Assembly: GCA_025267735.1 (NCBI GenBank)
Contig: CM046297.1
Span: 34,746,011-34,810,010 of the forward strand
Length of the DNA stretch: 64,000 nucleotides
Reading direction: 5' to 3'
Source of the DNA: Mactra quadrangularis
Taxonomy: Eukaryota > Mollusca > Bivalvia > Venerida > Mactridae
The notes beneath the pieces were generated by a model. The model ran no database searches, had not been told where the DNA came from, and was given only the letters and a program-made list of their open reading frames with translations. The number at the start of each line of letters is the position of its first letter. Position 1 is the stretch's first letter. This document shows positions 37,301 to 43,769 of this stretch, piece after piece. The position numbers were made by a program, and so were the translations under genes.

Positions 37301-40300
37301 AGCCTTGGCTATAAGAGTGGATGCTCTAGGTGAAGATACTAATGCTGAACTAGGTCTGGAACATAGAGCTAAATTAGAGAGAAGAGGGAGAGAATTAGAG
37401 GAAGGAAAGGTGAGTTAGTTACCATGGCAACATTTTACATGATTGATTACTTGAACATTTTACACCTAGCATGAATCTCCTGCTAGTGGTAGCCTTAAAC
37501 TTGTTAAGTTTACTGAGTAATAAAAAATATGTAGAGAATACTCTAGCTTTGTGTAAGATCGATTTTTATTTTACTGAGCTCGGAAAAGATATTTAAGAGT
37601 CACATAGTAATTTTCTGAGCTCAAGAGTTGAAATAAAAAGATCTTATTCCAAGGTTGACTAATATTCTGGGTTTTTTTTATCATGCCTTTTTTCTGTGTT
37701 CTGTTCAAGATATGTTTTTCTCTAGTAAAAAATGACATCATTTCTCCACAAGGATGTCAATTTATCTTCTATCATGGCATTTCAACGTAAAAGCATGAAA
37801 GTAGAAATATTTAAAAACTGACATTGTCAATGATGATGTAGAGATAGATAGGGACAAATGATAAATGTTGATTAGAAAACTATCTCTCTGAGATGATGTT
37901 ATGTGTTATCTGTAAATATTACTCTCATGGGGCAAAGTTATAAGTATTAACACTGATTTCAGTATTTTGAGAATAAATTCTAGTCCAAAAGAATTAACCT
38001 GAGCTTGACCTTTATGCAAGAATATATTAAACTCAGTATTTACAGTCTATTTTTGTCTTTGTTTGTAAATCGAGCTTTATCGGAAGCTTTCGGCAAAATA
38101 AACATACTTAACAATTAATGTTGTTATTATAAGAATAAATACTTTGAAACTGTGCCAGAATATTGCTGATTTACTTGTTTCCCCAAAAACTAATGTGTCC
38201 AAAATTAAAAGTACAATAACATGCCACTTTTAGAAAATTGATATAATTAATATAAAAAAGGTCTATTTCAGTATTTTGAAAGTAGATTTTCAAAACTATC
38301 AACTTTCACCTACCTGTATATACTTTAAATATTGGAACTTTACTGTAAATGTTTGTCATTATGGTTGTAGTGTATCTTTACTGTTTTTGTAGATGATGAT
38401 TTATCTAGAGCCTTTATTATATGAGATTATAATGATTTCTCAATGATAGGACTGATGCAAAACAGTAAAAAAAAAAAAAAAAAAACTAAGATAAATTTTG
38501 TGTTTGTTGATATTTAACCATATTGTGTATAACAAACATAAGTACCATGTCATTGCTGTTGAAAAATTTACATCCAATTCTGTATTTCATCAGTGAGTAT
38601 CTGCCTTGACAATAATGTGTTTTAAATAGAACCCGGGTCAATAGCGCAGTTGGTAGTGGCCAGGATTTGGAATCTTGTGTCCCGAAAGGGGGTTTAGGTT
38701 CGAATCCTACCCAGGGAGGTCATACCCTTCCATGAAAATTTGACAATAATGTCAATTTTCCTCCATTGATTAGATAATATGGAGAAGTTTCTTGGTTATA
38801 GACAAGGGTCCAGCTAGGTTAGATGCACTGGACGCTGTGAAATGACCTAAAATTGTGTTGACACGGCATTACACCCAGTAAAAAAACAACAAAAATTTTA
38901 ATTGATTAGAAATAATAAATATACTGTATTAATATTTCTCTTAATATTGGAACTGTAAATTTTAGTCATTATGGCTAGAGTAGTGTGTCTTTACTGTTTT
39001 TGTATATGATGATTTATCTAGAGCCTTTATTGTATGAGATTTTAATGATTTCTCAATGATAGGACTGATACAAAACAGTAAAAAAAAACCCACAAAATCT
39101 GGAAATAGGATTTATCTCTGTTACATGATATTTAGCGATATTGAAAAAACAAAGATTAGTACTATGTCATTGCTGGTAAAAAAATCTTAATGTCAAGTTC
39201 TATACATCTTTAGTGAGAATCTGTTCGGACATTGTATTTAAATTGATGAACAATTATGAATGTACTACGTATTGTATTTTCAGTCTCGCAGAATCAGTGG
39301 AAGTGGTAAAGCTATTTCTAAATGGGAGAAATATGAAAATAAAAGGTAACTATTTCATAAGGCCACAACAAGTTGATCATGTGTTCTACAGATTTTTCTT
39401 GGGGAAATAATGGGGCGAGCGAAGAAGAAATTTTTTGAAGTCTTTATTCACTTGCTTTATATAGCGGTTTGAAGTAATTTTTATGAGTGAGCGAGGAAAT
39501 AAAAATATTTTTTGTAAAAACCGTCAAAATTAAGGTGCGATCGAATTCATAGAACATATGATCAACTTGTTGTAGCATAATTTAATAATACTTACTTTTC
39601 TGGGTCACAGAAGATGGATTCTTGGACAGTGCCCCACAGTATGGATGTTTCATATTAGCTTGAGACCTTATTCTGGGGTTTAGGTTATAGGGTAATATCA
39701 AGATTTAGAAATTGACACTGTTTTGTATATGATGAGTTATCAAGAGCCTTATTATATGATGTTATAATGATGTGTCAATGATAGGACTGATGCAAAAACA
39801 GTGAATAAAAATGATTAGATCCACTTATGGGGTATTACATTAATCAAGTTCCTCAGTGAAAATAACCTAGCACTTTATCATACTTTTAGGCTGTAGAATT
39901 TTATACGAATAACAAAGTCTGGTTCCATTAAGTGTCTTCTGTTTGTATTTTTCTTATATATGTAAGGTCGTTTAGCTGATTTGAGACAGATCGAAAACAT
40001 ACTGTAAATAAGTTATTTTATTAACATTAGGGTCAATGTGAGCTTGCTTTACTGATGTGTCAGATTTCACTGGAGTTGATCATTTTTAATGAAAGTTATA
40101 TTTTGTAAATCCCTAGATTTTGAATAACTGGTGTTGACAAATAAGTTTTCTCTATTGTTTCTCATGGCTAGTTGTTAAGTTGTTTGTTGATTTGTTTATA
40201 TATGATGAGTTTAGAGATAGATAGGGACATATGATAAAACACCCTGATTATAAAACTATCTCTCTGATATAAACAAATCTATTTGAAATACACTTAATGC

Positions 40301-43300
40301 AAAACTTAAATTAATAGGTTTTCCCAGCAGTTTTAAACTAATTTTACTGTTAAAATTAATTGTATGTATACCGAGAACAAATGGATTGATTTTGAATCTC
40401 GTGCTTTTCTGCAATAATGTGTAAAATTTGTCTATTTGAATGAGGATTTTCTTTCTAGGTCCTGGAAGTTCTACTGGGACAAACAATATTTTGCTGGTGA
40501 CACTCGACTTGAATAAATGTTTAGTTGGAAATGCTTTTATGATGATTAGTAGGGTCTGAGTTCATGACGAAACATCCACTCGCCGTACTGAGAGGCTTTC
40601 TAATAGAACAAATAATTAATTTTGTGTTGACAGAATATATGATATCATTTGACAAACAGACATGATGATTGGAACTTGCCCTCTCTGATTACAATGAGCG
40701 AGTCATGTTTCCTAAGTCTGATCTTCGTTTATGTTTTAATAACAAATTGTCTAGATTTAATGTTTTTGTTTGACAACTTGACATGATGATTGGAACTTGC
40801 CCTCTCTGATTACAATGAGCGAGCCCTGTTTCCTAATTCTGATCTTTGATCTAATTAGACTTGTCAAAATTATGTTGAATGTTTTTTTGTTGATAAGGGG
40901 TTGACTAACTGACATGATGATTGGAACTTGCCCTCTCTGATTACAATGAGCGAGTCTTGTTTCCTAAGTCTGATCTTTGTTTATGTTTCAATAACTAATT
41001 GTCTAGATTTAATGTTTTTGTTTATCGATTGACAAACAGACATGATGAATGGAACTTGCCCTCTCTGATTACAATGAGCGAGTCTTGTTTCCTAAGTCTG
41101 ATATTTGTTTTTGTCGATTTGTAATTTTTACTTACATTATTATTTTGCATTTTAAAGTTGATGATATGTTTATATATGATGAGTTTAGAGATAGATAGGG
41201 ACATATGAATATTCTGATTATAAAACTATCTCTCTGACATGAACAAATGTCAACAACTTTTTTACATACTGTTAATAAAAAAAACAGGGTTTTAGTGAAG
41301 TTATTATTCTTCAAAATTTTTTAAGAGGCTACCACTTGTGAAATTATCAATATGCAAGTAATGGGTCAGTTTAAACTAGTCAAAAATTTTCTTTATTTTC
41401 AATTGATTTATTTATTACAATTTATATCATAACTACAATTTTAAGTATGTTAGTTCATGAAGGTTTCACTACATACACATAGGATGATGATTATCAAGGG
41501 ACGTAATTCAGAAATATACTGATGACAACTCTAAACATAATCTCACTTTGTATGTAATGTGAACCTTCGTAATTGTGTTAATATATTATGTATTTTATCT
41601 GTTAATGTAATAAGCATTATCTGGTTCGATTATTTCATATTCTTAAGAAAATAAAGAAAATAGAATGGCCATTATAAAAAACTTAATGCTTCGGGGGGGG
41701 GGGGGGGGAGGTTTATATAGCGACACTGTATGAATCACAAAACTGCAGTCACTCAAACCATACTCACCATTTCTATAAATGCTAAACTACATGTACATGA
41801 TTTACAATCAGTGGTAGGAATGGTAATGAACATAGAAATTGTTCCATGACTCAACTCCACAAAGAACACCCTGCCTAGGAATGAAACCCACAACCATTCG
41901 GTCAAATGGTGTGCTACCGTCTGATCTAGCAGCGTGGGCTTTGATTAAATACACAGAAAATGATGACTAACAAGGGACGTAATTCTGAATGTAAGGTGAA
42001 GAAACTTCAAAATTTATTCTGATTCTGTGTATATAAATACTGATATATGCCAAACATGTTTTAGTCATATGTATATTTTTGTTGTCATGGTAACCTATGT
42101 TTATATTTGTATATTTCCAGTCAAGTTAAGATGTATAACGATACAGCTGACAGTACTTTACCTAATGTTCCTAAGAAAAGAAAATTTGATGATGATGATG
42201 AAGTTGATACTAAATTTATAAAAACTGAAGTTGAAGGTAATTGATTTAAAATGTTAGAATATTCCTTAATTGTATAACATGGAGAAAGTCTATGACATCT
42301 TACCTCTCAGTAATAAGTAACATGGACTGATTATAGTTATCTTGCCCCTATAAGTCAATGTTAGCCATTGTTGACAGTGTTTTTTTATGAGTAAAATGAA
42401 CGCTTACTTAGTCTATTACTTAAGTTTCTCATGATGTTTTTCCATTGTTTAATCATAAATATGATAGTTAAAACATGTTCAGCCATGGTTGAATACAATG
42501 TTAACATGTGTGGGTGTTATTTGGACACCTACGGCAAACATTTTGTGATTATAGTTATTTGATATGTTTATATATGATGAGTTTAGAGATAGATAGGGAC
42601 ATATGAATATTCTGATTATAAAACTATCTCTCTGATATAAACAAATGTCAACTAACTATGTAGACGTCTACATGGAGTGTTAGGTGCACTGTAGTTACCA
42701 GACATTTTTCGTTTTGATAACTGTAGCTGCTTGATCAGATAACTTTTTTACCCAAATTCATAATCTGAAGTATTCATTCATTAGTTCTATATTTACCAAA
42801 ATTAACCTCAACTCTACCTGGCTTTATTATGAATAATATCCCTTTGATTTTTTTGCGTTAAAGTTTTTAAATTCTGCTTTAATAGGTTTCCACTTTACAC
42901 TTATTGTCATTGAATTATTTTGAACTATTTGTAGAACCTAAAGTAAATGGTGATTCAGAAGATACTGGGGAGACACCAAAGAAAAAGAAGAAGAAAAAGA
43001 AGGATAGAGAAAGTTTAAATACCACAGCTGATACCACACAGGAGGAATTAGATACTTCACAAAGTATGTTGTCTCTTTGGGCATTTCTAGCTGTTTGGAG
43101 GGATTTGTTGACCATGGACTCTGCTTTCTCTCTAGATTTTTGTAGCAACTATGAGAATGGTCTTTGTTTCCTTTGTATCCAAACATTCAATGATATCATT
43201 CTCCTCTTGACTAAAGTTTAAGAACAAGTTTGTTGGTATTCTACTTTTGGAAAACTCAAGTGTTACAGAATGGAATTTATGCTCAAAACTTGTTTCTTCT

Positions 43301-43769
43301 GGATAACTTCATCAATATCAAAATATATTTGATAGAGAAATTTAGAGAACTTAAATAAAAATTTATTGCTTTTAAAAAAGCTGACATTGTCTATGATGAT
43401 TTAGAGATAGATAGGGACAAATGATAAATCCTGATTATAAAACTATCTCTCTGAGATGATGTTAACTTTTAAACTTGGACAACTAACTATATATTTATTT
43501 GCCCAAACCAAATGTTCATTAGCTGTAACAAGTTGCCAAATCCTAAATTTAGATGTTGGACGACCTTTAATGTCAAGTCCTGATAGCTGGGTGATGTGAA
43601 TTTGTTTATTATATAGAAATGACTACATTAAGTTCTGTAAAAATGCTTTTGATGAACTTATTAATGAACCAATGTATTAAATTATGTTTCAAATCAACTT
43701 TCAGATAATGTAACAGGCTCAGAAAAGAAGAAGAAAAAGAAAAAGAAGAATAAACAAGAAGATGATTGA
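23660..43769 (+). CDS. NOP58: NOP58, complete 15-exon gene hosting a snoRNA array
   Basis: Exons: 23660-23704, 24120-24196, 24578-24630, 24879-25003, 25593-25726, 26344-26408, 26763-26897, 27366-27511, 28063-28189, 28666-28829, 37275-37409, 39284-39345, 42121-42236, 42935-43063 and 43705-43769. All are GT-AG and in frame; 525 aa, against about 529 in human. NOP58 is a core protein of box C/D snoRNPs: with NOP56, fibrillarin and 15.5K it positions guide RNAs for rRNA 2'-O-methylation in the nucleolus. Visible: N-terminus [20 protein letters not shown]-type [20 protein letters not shown] (~169-188), Nop-domain [20 protein letters not shown] and [10 protein letters not shown] with [15 protein letters not shown] (~290-347), [19 protein letters not shown], then two lysine runs (exons 14, 15) forming the KKE-type tail. 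Introns 7 and 10-14 contain 39 box C/D snoRNA copies. Confidence 0.97.
26105..26205 (+). repeat. ~100-bp segment duplicated in introns 5 and 13, copy 1
   Basis: Shares CAACTCTACCTG, CTTTATTATG, TTTTTGCGTTA, TTTTTAAAT and GGTTTCCAC-TTACA in the same order with 42800-42905. It ends in an ACA-like triplet, but no consistent two-hairpin H/ACA fold is seen. Confidence 0.6.
26437..26500 (+). repeat. Half copy of ATTCAACTGTCA MITE
   Basis: Matches one arm of the MITEs at 8922-9087 and 45684-46223 (ATTCAACTGTCAGTGGTGCA). In NOP58 intron 6. Confidence 0.6.
27195..27280 (+). ncRNA. Box C/D snoRNA, SNORD70-like (NOP58 intron 7)
   Basis: Terminal stem TCACC/GGTGA encloses C box ATGATGC, D' CTGA (27224), C' TGATGA (27242) and D CTGA (27272-27275). 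The 13 bases upstream of D, TTCGTCACTACCT, are exactly complementary to the conserved 18S segment AGGUAGUGACGAA; the fifth base upstream of D points to the A of GGUA. From memory this is human 18S A512, the SNORD70 target, and human SNORD70 also sits in a NOP58 intron. The RNA ends 85 bases before the splice acceptor, a usual spacing for intronic snoRNAs. Confidence 0.85.
27530..27715 (+). mobile_element. CAGTATTTGGGGAAGG MITE, copy 1
   Basis: In NOP58 intron 8. Blocks CAGTATTTGGGGAAGGGGCC, GTAAACTCC and GGGGAAGGCACCTG recur in order at 58617-58800 (+), 59270-59455 (-) and 57555-57757 (-). Confidence 0.75.
29362..29450 (+). ncRNA. Box C/D snoRNA family D, copy 1 (intron 10)
   Basis: Long terminal stem ACAGTATTTATA/TATAAATACTGT, C box ATGATGA (29375-29381), D box CTGA (29435-29438). 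The D guide AATGATAGGA pairs with the conserved 28S segment UCCUAUCAUU; the fifth base points to its A, the position methylated by yeast snR71 (25S A2946, from memory). This copy has one guide change relative to the other four. Confidence 0.85.
29611..29683 (+). ncRNA. Box C/D snoRNA family A, copy 1 (intron 10)
   Basis: Family A layout: C ATGATGA, D' CTGA after TTAGTAGGGT, C' ATGACGA, D CTGA after CACTCGCCGTA, closed by a GCCTTT/GAGGC-type stem. The D guide CACTCGCCGT is complementary to the 28S 5'-region segment ACGGCGAGUG; the D' guide pairs with ACCCUACUGA of 28S with one G-U. All four boxes are intact here. Confidence 0.88.
29747..29813 (+). ncRNA. Box C/D snoRNA family B, copy 1 (intron 10)
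   Basis: Family B layout: AAACAGA/TCTTTGTTT stem, C ATGATGA, D' CTGA, C' ATGAGCG, D CTGA. The D' guide ACTTGCCCTCT is complementary to 18S GGAGGGCAAGU (one U-G), pointing to the middle G of GGG, human 18S G601 by my count from U627 (SNORD103 target). The D-side guide has no target I recognise. Confidence 0.88.
29862..29938 (+). ncRNA. Box C/D snoRNA family B, copy 2 (intron 10)
   Basis: C box 29870-29876, D box 29926-29929; the D' guide is identical to copy 1. The spacer between copies 1 and 2 is shared with other B tandem pairs. Confidence 0.86.
29994..30070 (+). ncRNA. Box C/D snoRNA family B, copy 3 (intron 10)
   Basis: C box 30003-30009, D box 30059-30062, D' guide intact. The C' region is changed to AAGATGATTGAG, actually nearer to a consensus C box. 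Confidence 0.84.
30147..30224 (+). ncRNA. Box C/D snoRNA family B, copy 4 (intron 10)
   Basis: C box 30156-30162, D' guide intact, D box 30212-30215; AGTAGTG replaces AGTCTTG in the C'-D segment. Confidence 0.86.
30281..30356 (+). ncRNA. Box C/D snoRNA family E, copy 1 (intron 10)
   Basis: C ATGATGA (30289-30295), D' CAGA, C' TGATGA, D CTGA (30346-30349), ends CAC/GTG. The D' guide AGGGACGTAAT is an 11-base complement of conserved 18S AUUACGUCCCU; the fifth base points to the A of UUAC, human A1678 (SNORD82 target, from memory). Confidence 0.86.
30408..30490 (+). ncRNA. Box C/D snoRNA family C, copy 1 (intron 10)
   Basis: A perfect 10-bp terminal stem TTTGTTTATA/TATAAACAAA encloses C ATGATGA (30419-30425) and D CTGA (30477-30480). 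TAGATAGGGACA is an exact 12-base complement of 28S UGUCCCUAUCUA and is followed by ATATGAA, which could serve as a degenerate D'. AGAGATAG near box C can pair with CTATCTCT before box D. Confidence 0.86.
30785..30857 (+). ncRNA. Box C/D snoRNA family A, copy 2, D box altered (intron 10)
   Basis: Same guides as the other A copies, but D is CTGG instead of CTGA and box C is TTGATGA. Accumulation of a stable RNA is doubtful; probably a decaying copy. Confidence 0.75.
30911..30987 (+). ncRNA. Box C/D snoRNA family B, copy 5 (intron 10)
   Basis: AAACAGA/TCTTTGTTT stem, C box 30919-30925, D box 30975-30978, all boxes consensus. Follows A copy 2 with the same A-to-B spacing seen elsewhere. Confidence 0.86.
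31075..31152 (+). ncRNA. Box C/D snoRNA family B, copy 6 (intron 10)
   Basis: C box 31084-31090, D box 31140-31143, guide intact. Last copy before the transposon at 31264. Confidence 0.86.
31490..31738 (-). pseudogene. Unidentified ~80-codon frame inside the 31.3-34.3 kb element
   Basis: An open minus-strand frame includes [19 protein letters not shown] and [20 protein letters not shown], and ends at a stop overlapping a good donor-like CAG/GTTAGT. Composition is protein-like and richer in charged residues than its AT-rich surroundings, so it may be a transposase exon or a captured exon. A long A run on the same strand follows about 150 bases downstream. I do not recognise the family. Confidence 0.3.
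31747..32712. mobile_element. Nested foldback/MITE with 12-bp flanking direct repeat
   Basis: Inverted ends contain GTCATTTCTCCACTAAGTC and its complement. GTTCTCACTGGC occurs on both sides (31735-31746 and 32713-32724), an unusually long candidate target duplication. The interior is extremely AT-rich. Confidence 0.8.
34371..34445 (+). ncRNA. Box C/D snoRNA family E, copy 2 (intron 10)
   Basis: C ATGATGA (34378-34384), D' CAGA, C' TGATGA, D CTGA (34435-34438). The 18S guide AGGGACGTAAT is intact. Begins 39 bases after the transposon right end. Confidence 0.86.
34496..34579 (+). ncRNA. Box C/D snoRNA family C, copy 2 (intron 10)
   Basis: C box 34507-34513, D box 34565-34568; the 28S-complementary stretch is intact. 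The right arm of the terminal stem is partly eroded. Confidence 0.83.
34989..35060 (+). ncRNA. Box C/D snoRNA family A, copy 3 (intron 10)
   Basis: All four boxes consensus (D CTGA at about 35050), both 28S guides intact; the terminal stem uses CGTCTT with GAGGC. Confidence 0.87.
35111..35187 (+). ncRNA. Box C/D snoRNA family B, copy 7 (intron 10)
   Basis: C box 35119-35125, D box 35175-35178, D' guide intact; C' is ATGTGCG. Confidence 0.86.
35234..35311 (+). ncRNA. Box C/D snoRNA family B, copy 8 (intron 10)
   Basis: C box 35243-35249, D box 35299-35302, boxes and guide intact. Confidence 0.86.
35363..35439 (+). ncRNA. Box C/D snoRNA family B, copy 9 (intron 10)
   Basis: AAACAGA start, C box 35371-35377, D box 35427-35430, D' guide intact. 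Confidence 0.86.
35517..35582 (+). pseudogene. Decayed family B snoRNA copy 10 (intron 10)
   Basis: Retains the C box and GGAACTTGCC, but the D' guide is disrupted, the C'-D segment is shortened and no CTGA D box remains. Regarded as a snoRNA pseudogene. Confidence 0.7.
35694..35763 (+). pseudogene. Decayed family A snoRNA copy 4 (intron 10)
   Basis: Guides are conserved, but D is ATGA and C' is ATGAAGA. Likely poorly assembled or inactive. Confidence 0.65.
35817..35896 (+). ncRNA. Box C/D snoRNA family F, copy 1 (intron 10)
   Basis: Terminal stem ACACAGAA/TTCTGTGT, C ATGATGA, D' CTGA, D CTGA (35885-35888). Carries the same 18S guide AGGGACGTAAT as family E, but a different 3' half and a canonical D', so it is a diverged paralogue of E. 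Confidence 0.86.
36191..36272 (+). ncRNA. Box C/D snoRNA family D, copy 2 (intron 10)
   Basis: TGTTTTGTAT/ATGCAAAACA stem, C ATGATGA, D CTGA (36260-36263). The D guide CAATGATAGGA is an exact 11-base complement of 28S UCCUAUCAUUG. Confidence 0.87.
36487..36556 (+). ncRNA. Box C/D snoRNA family A, copy 5 (intron 10)
   Basis: AAAGCCTTT/GAGGCTTT stem, C GTGATGA (fits RUGAUGA), D' and D CTGA, both guides intact. Confidence 0.88.
36835..36902 (+). ncRNA. Box C/D snoRNA family A, copy 6 (intron 10)
   Basis: AAGCCT/AGGCTT stem, C ATGATGA, D' and D CTGA, C' ATGACGA, both guides intact. Last snoRNA in intron 10, about 370 bases before exon 11. Confidence 0.88.
37074..37215 (-). repeat. tRNA-derived SINE (minus strand)
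   Basis: The minus strand reads GAGCAGTGGTCCTGTGGTAG then CTAGGATCAAACCCTGCTAA, resembling tRNA A and B boxes, with a non-tRNA tail. In NOP58 intron 10; a fragment of the same family is at 17332-17470. Confidence 0.65.
37820..37900 (+). ncRNA. Box C/D snoRNA family C, copy 3 (intron 11)
   Basis: C ATGATGA (37830-37836), D CTGA (37888-37891); the 28S-complementary stretch is followed by AATGATAAA. The terminal stem changed to ACATTGTCA/TGATGATGT, matching copy 7 rather than copies 1-2. Confidence 0.84.
38380..38466 (+). ncRNA. Box C/D snoRNA family D, copy 3 (intron 11)
   Basis: ACTGTTTTTGT/GCAAAACAGT stem, C ATGATGA, D CTGA (38452-38455), 28S guide CAATGATAGGA intact. Confidence 0.87.
38632..38895 (+). 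repeat. tRNA-derived SINE, copy 1 (intron 11)
   Basis: tRNA-like head TAGCGCAGTTGGTAGTGG (A box) and GGTTCGAATCC (B box), then a ~180-base body shared with 51735-52019 and an A-rich tail. Not a functional tRNA: the acceptor stem and anticodon arm do not fold. Confidence 0.85.
38993..39079 (+). ncRNA. Box C/D snoRNA family D, copy 4 (intron 11)
   Basis: ACTGTTTTTGTAT/ATACAAAACAGT stem, C ATGATGA, D CTGA, guide intact. Highly similar to copy 3, including flanking sequence. Confidence 0.87.
39716..39803 (+). ncRNA. Box C/D snoRNA family D, copy 5 (intron 12)
   Basis: CACTG/CAGTG outer stem, C ATGATGA, D CTGA (39787-39790), guide CAATGATAGGA intact; one T missing in the central segment. Confidence 0.86.
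40191..40277 (+). ncRNA. Box C/D snoRNA family C, copy 4 (intron 12)
   Basis: TTTGTTTATA/TATAAACAAA stem as in copy 1, C box 40202-40208, D box 40264-40267; the D' region carries a 4-base insertion. Confidence 0.86.
40528..40600 (+). ncRNA. Box C/D snoRNA family A, copy 7 (intron 12)
   Basis: All four boxes consensus and both guides intact; followed at the usual distance by family B copy 11. Confidence 0.88.
40654..40730 (+). ncRNA. Box C/D snoRNA family B, copy 11 (intron 12)
   Basis: AAACAGA start, C box 40662-40668, D box 40718-40721, guide intact. Confidence 0.86.
40784..40850 (+). ncRNA. Box C/D snoRNA family B, copy 12 (intron 12)
   Basis: C box 40793-40799, D box 40839-40842, D' guide intact; the segment before D reads CTAATT instead of CTAAGT. 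Confidence 0.84.
40906..40982 (+). ncRNA. Box C/D snoRNA family B, copy 13 (intron 12)
   Basis: C box 40914-40920, D box 40970-40973, all boxes and guide intact. Confidence 0.86.
41034..41110 (+). ncRNA. Box C/D snoRNA family B, copy 14 (intron 12)
   Basis: C box 41042-41048 (followed by ATGG rather than TTGG), D box 41098-41101, guide intact. Last B copy; family C copy 5 follows about 60 bases later. Confidence 0.85.
41165..41248 (+). ncRNA. Box C/D snoRNA family C, copy 5 (intron 12)
   Basis: C box 41176-41182, D box 41234-41237, 28S-complementary stretch intact. Confidence 0.84.
41471..41557 (+). ncRNA. Box C/D snoRNA family E, copy 3, D box altered (intron 12)
   Basis: C ATGATGA (41484-41490), D' CAGA, C' TGATGA and the 18S guide are intact, but the expected D box reads CTCA. 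Possibly inactive. Confidence 0.7.
41740..41940 (-). repeat. Possible tRNA-derived SINE (minus strand)
   Basis: The minus strand shows TGCTAGATCAGACGGTAGCA and GTGGGTTTCATTCCTAGG, spaced like A and B boxes. Preceded by a run of G at ~41694. Family relation not established. Confidence 0.45.
41951..42030 (+). ncRNA. Box C/D snoRNA family F, copy 2 (intron 12)
   Basis: ACACAGAA/TTCTGTGT stem, C box 41960-41966, D box 42019-42022; nearly identical to copy 1 and about 90 bases before exon 13, a typical processing distance. Confidence 0.88.
42564..42646 (+). ncRNA. Box C/D snoRNA family C, copy 6 (intron 13)
   Basis: C box 42574-42580, D box 42632-42635, outer stem ending TATAAACAAAT, 28S-complementary stretch intact. 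Sole snoRNA of intron 13. Confidence 0.86.
42800..42905 (+). repeat. ~100-bp segment duplicated in introns 5 and 13, copy 2
   Basis: See 26105-26205. Here it ends about 30 bases before the acceptor of exon 14. Confidence 0.6.
43383..43463 (+). ncRNA. Box C/D snoRNA family C, copy 7 (intron 14)
   Basis: C box 43393-43399, D box 43451-43454, ends GACATTGTCT/AGATGATGTT; sister of copy 3. Sole snoRNA of intron 14. Confidence 0.86.

Noticed and set aside
38632..38720. tRNA gene
   Set aside because: A and B boxes are present, but no acceptor stem or anticodon arm folds, and the same head and body recur at 51735, so it is a SINE.
29747..41110. Regularly spaced repeats resembling a CRISPR array
   Set aside because: Units carry C/D boxes and variable inter-unit lengths, lie in introns of an animal gene, and spacers are themselves repeated.
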